Of a DNA stretch of 64,000 nucleotides, positions 57,724 to 64,000 are shown piece by piece (positions within the stretch are counted from its first letter, which is position 1; each line of letters opens with the position of its first letter). Both the position numbers and the translations under genes were made by a program. The stretch is from Phoronis australis (lineage: Eukaryota; Phoronida; Phoronidae): the NCBI GenBank assembly GCA_002633005.1, contig NMRA01000089.1:972691-1036690 (forward strand). The letters are read 5' to 3'. Under the pieces are notes generated by a model. It searched no databases. It saw only the letters and a list, made by a program, of their open reading frames with translations, and was not told the origin of the DNA.

Positions 57724-59872
57724 GTAAGCTTGATTTGAAGATAGAGTGTATCACATACCTCCGATACAGCTCTCAAATGAAATACTTGAACTAAGATCAG
57801 AGAGCATTCAATGGTTCTAAAAAAATCTGAAGGTTGTGTTGAGCTGAAGGTGGGAGCTGGTCAGGACGAGTGGAGTATACTCACGCTCTTACTCAATAGT
57901 AGGAAACACTGTCGAAGAATCATTAATTGCTCTCAATGATCATGTATCAGAACAATATTTTTATAAGCAAGACAGTTTTTGTTTGTTGGTAAGGTTTAGT
58001 TTGCTTTCCAGACACATGTCGACATCTGTAAATGCTTCATTTAACAGATTGTTTCTAATACTTAACTACTTTACATCTACGTCAGTACTCAATGAAATTG
58101 AATATGACATCGTTAGTATTATTTCAAAATTTACACGCGAACCCCGCAACATTTCAGTGTTGGATATGGCAATCAAATTGCAATGCTCACGCTTTTAACA
58201 CCGACCCCTTTAATTATATACTGGACCATTTAAACGGATCGCCATGACATGTGCGCATACTATGACGTGAGAGAAAGTAGCTCTGCTCATTTCATTTAAG
58301 AGCACCTTAATATATGTCAACTTCCTCAGTAAATCTCCATGACATATGCCATACAACCAGAGAATGTCACTTGCCGTATAACAATTCTAATGTGTGTTCT
58401 AGTAGGAGTTACATATCGGTATCATAAAACACACCTGTAACTGTATGAATAACCGTCTTCTCCGTCCGTCCGGCTAACCAGTGTGAGGTTACTCCTAATG
58501 AATCATACTATCATTATCTGTGACACCCCTGCGGGGATGTGCGCCACGTTTTTGTGGACATGTAATTTTCATAGATTTCATTGTACCAGCCAATATAGGG
58601 TCATCTTTGTCACCCCTAGCGTTAACTTTTACGTTAACCCCTTTAACGAGTTCCTTGGGGGATATTTATTAAACGTGTCAATCATGGTTTTATTATAGAA
58701 GCTACGCCTATTCTAAAATTTTGGGTCTGTTTTTTATCTATCACCGTCACTCACCGTCGGACAGGTTAAAGTCCTGGTCTAACCCTTATTACATGGTTAA
58801 AAGATGTTATAAGGATCCAAAAAGTACTTTCCCTACAACTAATACACGATCCGTACTCGAAAAACGTTTAAATGAACGCGCCACTCGCGATTCGCACCCG
58901 AAGAACCACCGTCATTTTGAACTTTCCGGGAACACGGAAGTACAATTCATTCAGGAAACCAGGCTAAAAAACCGCCGCCAGTGTGAATGGACAAGTGCCT
59001 GTTACCAGCCTTCAAATGCGGATAAAATAATCGACAGCGCGCCTTAATTTTAATAAAATAAGAACAATTTTATCGAATTTGCTGAAGAAATGTGGCGAAC
59101 AAATTTTGACAGAAATTATTTTACCGGACTCGGGATCGCAGCCTGTCGGTGGGGATCGACACCAGACACTGGCGAACGGTAAAGGCATGCTGTTGCAAGC
59201 TGTTTCTTCAAAGTAAATTGTTCAAATCACAATGCCGTATACATTCAAAAGTAGTTTCAGACACTTGCAAAAAACTACGGCCTGGTTAGTCCTGTGTCAC
59301 ACTCTCGCGGCAGCCCTTAGCTAGCCTCAGTGCCAGCAACCAGCATGAATGCTATAACTAGAGGTTTATTTAGAACTTGTGTACTTCTGGCGAACTGCGC
59401 AAAGTTTCAACAGAGATTATACCAGACTTTGTACGAGCGCACTAAGCCTACAAAAATGGGGGTTGGAAGTTTTGGAAATGTCTATCTTACTATAAGATGC
59501 AGAGTTATACATTGCGGACGCACATTTTGATACTTCCTGTGTTCTAGTGGAATATTGTCTCGTTTTCTACTTTTTTCGGAGTTCTAGCTTCGCTGACTGA
59601 GGCAGACCTTCTTCTATTTCTCCAAATACGGTGCTCGTTCCAGCACATAATTATGACAAGTCCTATACAAAATGTTATCATTTTTATTCATTATGCCAAA
59701 ATGTTTCAACCTTTAAGCAAAATAAGTAAATTAAAATGCACGACACTTTACAACTACTAAGCATTACAAACATTATGCAACAGCAAAACTTTCAAAATGT
59801 TATTATTTTATTCATTAACCCAAAATGATTCAAACATTTAACATAATACGTAACTTAAAATGCAAAATACTT
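57724..59872. other. No gene recognised
   Basis: Contains a 108-codon plus-strand frame at 58721-59047 that is basic and Ser/Asn-rich with no recognisable domain, and other short frames. A membrane-spanning or cytoplasmic exon of the receptor might be expected here but none was identified. Confidence 0.4.
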
Positions 59873-60864
59873 GACAACATTTAATACTACTAACACTACT
59901 CAACAGCAAGTTTCTATGATATGAAAGTGGACATACCAGTTACAATTATCATGGTGACCGAAAAGTGTTCCCTTACAGCAGAATTTGAGAAGCACGATTA
60001 AAAATTATGAAGTTGTCAGGAACAAGAATTGGAGGCTTCAAGCTTCACAATCCAACATAGCTTATTTTTCAAGTTAAGATTATTCATATTGTTGACTTGA
60101 ATAAAGAAGCAATAAGTTGCACAACATGACTTGAAAGCAATTGCGACTTTAATGTTGAGAAAATATGAATCATTTTGTGACACTCAATCAAGCTTTCAAC
60201 GGCAGTTGACAGTCAAACAAAATAACATTTCAAAAATATTTCAAATACTTTTTAGCTTAGTGTAAGATCACCCGAACGGGACATTCACAGTAAAATAATT
60301 CGAATATATCTTATATTTTGCACCACAAAACACGAAAATTGAACAACCTTTGTCAAAATGTATCAACNGACAACATTTAATACTACTAACACTACTCAAC
60401 AGCAAGTTTCTATGATATGAAAGTGGACATACCAGTTACAATTATCATGGTGACCGAAAAGTGTTTCCTTACAGCAGAATTTGAGAAGCACGATTAAAAA
60501 TTATGAAGTTGTCAGGAACAAGAATTGGAGGCTTCAAGCTTCACAATCCAACATAGCTTATTTTTCAAGTTAAGATTATTCATATTGTTGACTTGAATAA
60601 AGAAGCAATAAGTTGCAAAACATGACTTGAAAGCAATTGCGACTTTAATGTTGAGAAAATATGAATCATTTTGTGACACTCAATCAAGCTTTCAACGGCA
60701 GTTGACAGTCAAACAAAATAACATTTCAAAATTATTTCAACTACTTTTTAGCTTAGTGTAAGATCACCCGAACGGGACATTCACAGTAAAATAATTCGAA
60801 TATATCTTATATTTTTGCACCACAAAACACGAAAATTGAACAACCTTTGTCAAAATGTATCAAC
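59873..60864. repeat. ~495-bp direct duplication separated by one N
   Basis: 59873-60367 and 60369-60864 differ at about five positions over 495 bp, with the single N at 60368 exactly between. This arrangement suggests two overlapping contigs or haplotypes joined in scaffolding. Confidence 0.85.
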
Positions 60865-61639
60865 GTTAAATCTTCAAAAATTACAAAGTAACAGGTTAAA
60901 CATGCCTTCCAGTTCGACAAAAGTCGCCATGTTGTCGATACCGTCTGAAATGAGATGAAGTATAACGGAAATTGTGTGCACATTTATTACTTAATGAGTA
61001 ACAACAGCGAGGCTGAAAATTGGTGAACACTGATGAATCGTGCAGAATAGTAAGTAAAGATATGTCTCATTGCAAACAATTTGCATAAAGATTTAAACTC
61101 GTCACCTATCCCGCAGTCCTTTAATATGGCCGACGCGATCCAAACAAAGTGACCCAAATTTCGCCAAAAAAGTGCAATAACTTTACACTGTGTGCCCCCG
61201 ATTTTGATACTTTTTCTATTGTTAATGAGTAAAATGAACTACATGTACCTTTGCAATGATAGCAAAGTAGTTTTTCAAAACGAGAAAAAGAATCAAAAGG
61301 AAAAAAAATGTTTCGACTCATTTTGGTTCCTACGTTCGACCGCTCTACGTTAGGAACTAAACACCAATGCTATTTTAACATAATACATGTATGTACGCGT
61401 AACATTCAAAAAAATTCAACTACCACTAACTACAAACTATAAATTCCCCTACACATATGCAATCGAATCACAAGATAATACTAATGAAACAAAATAATGA
61501 AGACTTTTAGAGCAAGCGGTAGCATATTCAGTTACAAGGAAAAAATCGCGGCGTTCAGGACAAGTTCCTGAACTGATGAGCCGGAAAAGTGGTACAGAAA
61601 TACCCAATGACAACCGGTAATTATACGCTCACAGAGAAA
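60865..61639. other. No gene recognised
   Basis: A+T-rich, only short frames; nothing identified. Confidence 0.4.
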
Positions 61640-62620
61640 GGTCAAATACCTTTTTATGTATTTATTATCATTTACAAAAAAATTACAAAAACAATCAAAT
61701 AAGTACACCATTCATTCACACATGCACACCTCAGGAAGACCATTCTCATATCTCGTTTAAAGTAAATATCTTCTACATGAAGTTAACATGAACAATAAAT
61801 TTTTCCCATTTTGCAGAGAAGCTGTCATGTACAAAGTTTTTAAGTGCATTTAATTTTTCAGCATTATAGTTTTCATAAGTTTTTGTAACGAACTTGAGAA
61901 AATTAGGTACATTTTGTGACATCTCTCTTTGTAAATGTACTGTTCAGCTAGTAGAACCAACATGTTAAATAGAAAATCATACGTCTTTTGAAGTCCAAGA
62001 ATAACAATATCGTAAGACAGACAGTTGGGAAGCTGAATGCCACACTTTTGAAGTAGCTTTCCGATTTCCTTCCAGAAATCTTGTACAAAGCTACATTCCC
62101 AAAAAGGTGTGACAGCGTCTCTGGAGCTTTATTACAAAAGGAACATAGATCAGAATCCCTAACACATACTTTGACTAAAAAGGTATTTGTTGCAATAATG
62201 CTATGTAGTATTCTCAATTGGAATCATCTAATATGGGGATCCATTGTAATTTTGTAAAGTAAAGCATATATTTTCGTCCAATCAAAACTGTCTCCTATCT
62301 CTATTTCCCATTTAGACTCTGACTTAGGTTTCTTAACGTTATTAAAGAATGAACAAATTAGTCTACAACCTTCAAATCTTTCCGTAAGTGAGTAATTGCT
62401 AAAATCATGCAAGGAGAGTAGACATTAACACTTTTAAATTTACTTTGAAATAGACTTTTTGAAACATACTTAGAACAGAAACAACACCATTATATTCTAC
62501 AAAGTTGGTTTTCACGTCGAACCTATTTTTCATATTGTTTAGACTAACAAAATCACCATCAGAGGTGTACATATCTCTAATAAATCTTAAGCCTTTTACA
62601 AACCAAGGCTTCCCTTACAA
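61640..62620 (-). mobile_element. LINE 3' fragment
   Basis: A minus-strand non-LTR retrotransposon remnant with C-terminal ORF2 coding at about 62620-61948 and a 3' UTR of about 300 bp. It is truncated at its 5' side by the AACTTAAGTT-rich cluster. Confidence 0.7.
61948..62605 (-). pseudogene. LINE ORF2 C-terminal region, one in-frame stop
   Basis: The translation contains GLRFIRDMYTSDGDFVSLNN, then DVKTNFVEYNGVV, WTKIYALLYKITMDPHIR, a TGA, and in the same frame LRILHSIIATNTFLVKV and DLCSFCNKAPETLSHLF. These are the post-RT linker and the C-terminal CCHC-type knuckle of L1/Tx1-like and related LINEs. The exact clade was not determined. The RT domain is missing. Confidence 0.7.
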
Positions 62621-62621
62621 A

Positions 62622-62890
62622 AATGAACTTAAGTTTTCATCGAAAAACTTAAGTTTTTCAAAACTTAAGTTTTCTGAAAACTTAAGTTTTAAAAAGTTAA
62701 GTTCGTTCCAAAAACGTGTTCCAAAATACATACGTTTTTGGAAAACGTAAGTTTCAGAAACTTAACTTAAATTTTTGAAAAACTTAAATTTTGGAACAAG
62801 TTTTTAGTAACAAATATAAGTCATCAAAACTTAAGTTTTTGAAAAGTGAAGTTTTCTAAAAGCAATAAGTTTCAATAGGACAGGCATTCA
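62622..62890. repeat. Cluster of AACTTAAGTT palindromes
   Basis: At least four near-palindromes of the type aaaacttaagtttt, plus related words (cgtttttggaaaacg, acttaaatttttg), occur in about 270 bp. Neighbouring units are both direct and inverted repeats. No coding or TSD is visible. Confidence 0.75.
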
Positions 62891-64000
62891 AAAACTTCGA
62901 GTTTCACTAAAACAAGAGTGGTGTACAGTGACAAATTTAATGATTTGCATCAAGATTTAACAAACTAGAGTTCTATTAATATTTCATTAACAATGATTAA
63001 TTGCAGAAAATAAAATGCACTTCCTATCAAAATCTTAAAAACCAGAAACATTTCAAAAATCAGTTCATCAAGTGTCATGCATAAAATGCGGTGTAAATTA
63101 GATGAGGCTAATATCATATTCATATTTGCATCGTTCTCAGTCTATGACAATTATGCGATAACTGAGGGAACAAAATGGAATGTACAAACAGAGAAATCAC
63201 TACAAAATCATGAAACACACCCAAAGAAAATCTAATTACATAGTCAGGAAGGACTACAACAAAAGTCTACGTTTCAACAGCAGACTTTTTCAACTAAAAT
63301 TACAGCAATGACACCTAGAATAGGAAATTACTTAATGTGCAAAATCCAAAAATATCCGTATAGACAAAAGCATAACATAAAACGTAACAGGTAAGTAACA
63401 GTTTATCGACAATGGCCACAGATCCGATTTTGGGAAGTACAATCGTTATGCTAGAAATAGTGTCCAGAATCACCTATCGTTGTTTTCAACCTTAAAAATA
63501 TCAATTTAACAGTCAAACTTTCATTTTGTTGACAATCATAATAACAGTAAATCCAATACACTCCATAGTGCGAACAAGTTTCACTAAAAGTAACCCTAAG
63601 TACAACCTGGTTATACGAGACAGAAATTAGAAAACTTAGACCTTTGACCTCAAAAATATTCTTTTCCCTTCGATTTAAAGCTACTGAACTTCATATACAA
63701 ATCTATAGGGCCTTTCATACTAACATCGAAGCATCGAAGTTTTTGAAAGTTAATGTCAGTATGAAAGCTTAAACTTTGGTCCTGAAAGGAAGTTTTTTTC
63801 AGATTAAGTATTTTTATTTTCTTTAGCATGGGTATTTACAATTTACACGACAAAATAAACAATACAGTATTCAAGTACATTAGTTGCAACAAATTATCGT
63901 CAAGTATCACAATTTGGTATACAGAACAGAAATACAGATATGTAAGAAAAAAATCAAGCCATTCTCACCCTTAACATACACGCCACACGCACCCGCCCCC
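62891..64000. other. No gene recognised
   Basis: A+T-rich DNA. The only clear structure is the hairpin at 63712-63767. Confidence 0.4.
63712..63767. repeat. Hairpin with 15-bp arms
   Basis: ctttcatactaacat pairs with atgtcagtatgaaag with one mismatch around a 26-bp loop that itself contains the repeated word catcgaag. Confidence 0.7.

Noticed and set aside
58721-59047. 108-codon plus-strand frame
   Set aside because: No splice context, no recognisable domain and isolated; not enough to call a gene.

Overview
This is a 64-kb piece of an animal nuclear genome, A+T-rich and dense with repeats. The evidence is GT-AG bounded exons, a phase 1-1 immunoglobulin-type exon, BEL/Pao and Ty3/gypsy retrotransposons, several truncated LINEs, tRNA-derived SINEs and many short inverted-repeat elements. 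Nothing bacterial is present. The repeat mix and the frequent TACATGTA-type palindromes fit a marine invertebrate, but I cannot name the phylum. Four single-base Ns (6723, 10034, 47404, 60368) appear to mark collapsed assembly joins. Two of them lie exactly between near-identical direct copies, and one sits where a retrotransposon has lost its integrase.

Layout. At 50-421 (minus) is the last exon of an unrecognised single-pass membrane protein. From 2.2 to 40 kb the window is a nest of one unnamed DNA-transposon family. It has TIRs beginning CAGCACACATCACG, unusually GC-rich subterminal blocks built of GCCGACC/GGTCGGC repeats, an intact length of about 5.2 kb, and no visible transposase. I see five large copies. 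Copy 0 (reverse, broken, from 2180) was hit by copy 1 (2359-12863). Copy 2 (18688-23859) sits in a ~350-430-bp tandem repeat. Copy 4 (reverse, 25220 to about 35500) was hit by copy 3 (26101-30636). Paralogous empty sites show that copies 2 and 3 duplicated only the dinucleotide TA. Copy 1 in turn carries a young BEL/Pao element (5841-11156, minus strand, LTRs differing at 2 of 487 bases, TSD caact), whose empty site is seen in copy 2.

A segmental duplication relates 14.1-18.7 kb to 35.7-39.9 kb. Each copy carries a 36-bp mini-exon, a tRNA-like SINE head and a block of old coding sequence. The second copy alone has a 0.5-kb segment with the C-terminal exon of a ubiquitin-specific-protease-like domain.

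From 44 to 58 kb the plus strand holds parts of an Ig-superfamily gene: one Ig exon (44212-44559) and a series of mini-exons of 51, 51, 48, 36 and about 36 bp. All are symmetric phase 1 where measurable and encode Thr/Ser/Pro-rich linkers. The cassettes, with parts of their introns, are repeated, so the locus has grown by exon-cassette duplication. A decayed Ty3/gypsy element lies inside it (about 45.0-48.1 kb). The last 5 kb hold a 495-bp duplication at an N, a LINE remnant, an AACTTAAGTT-rich palindrome cluster and a hairpin.
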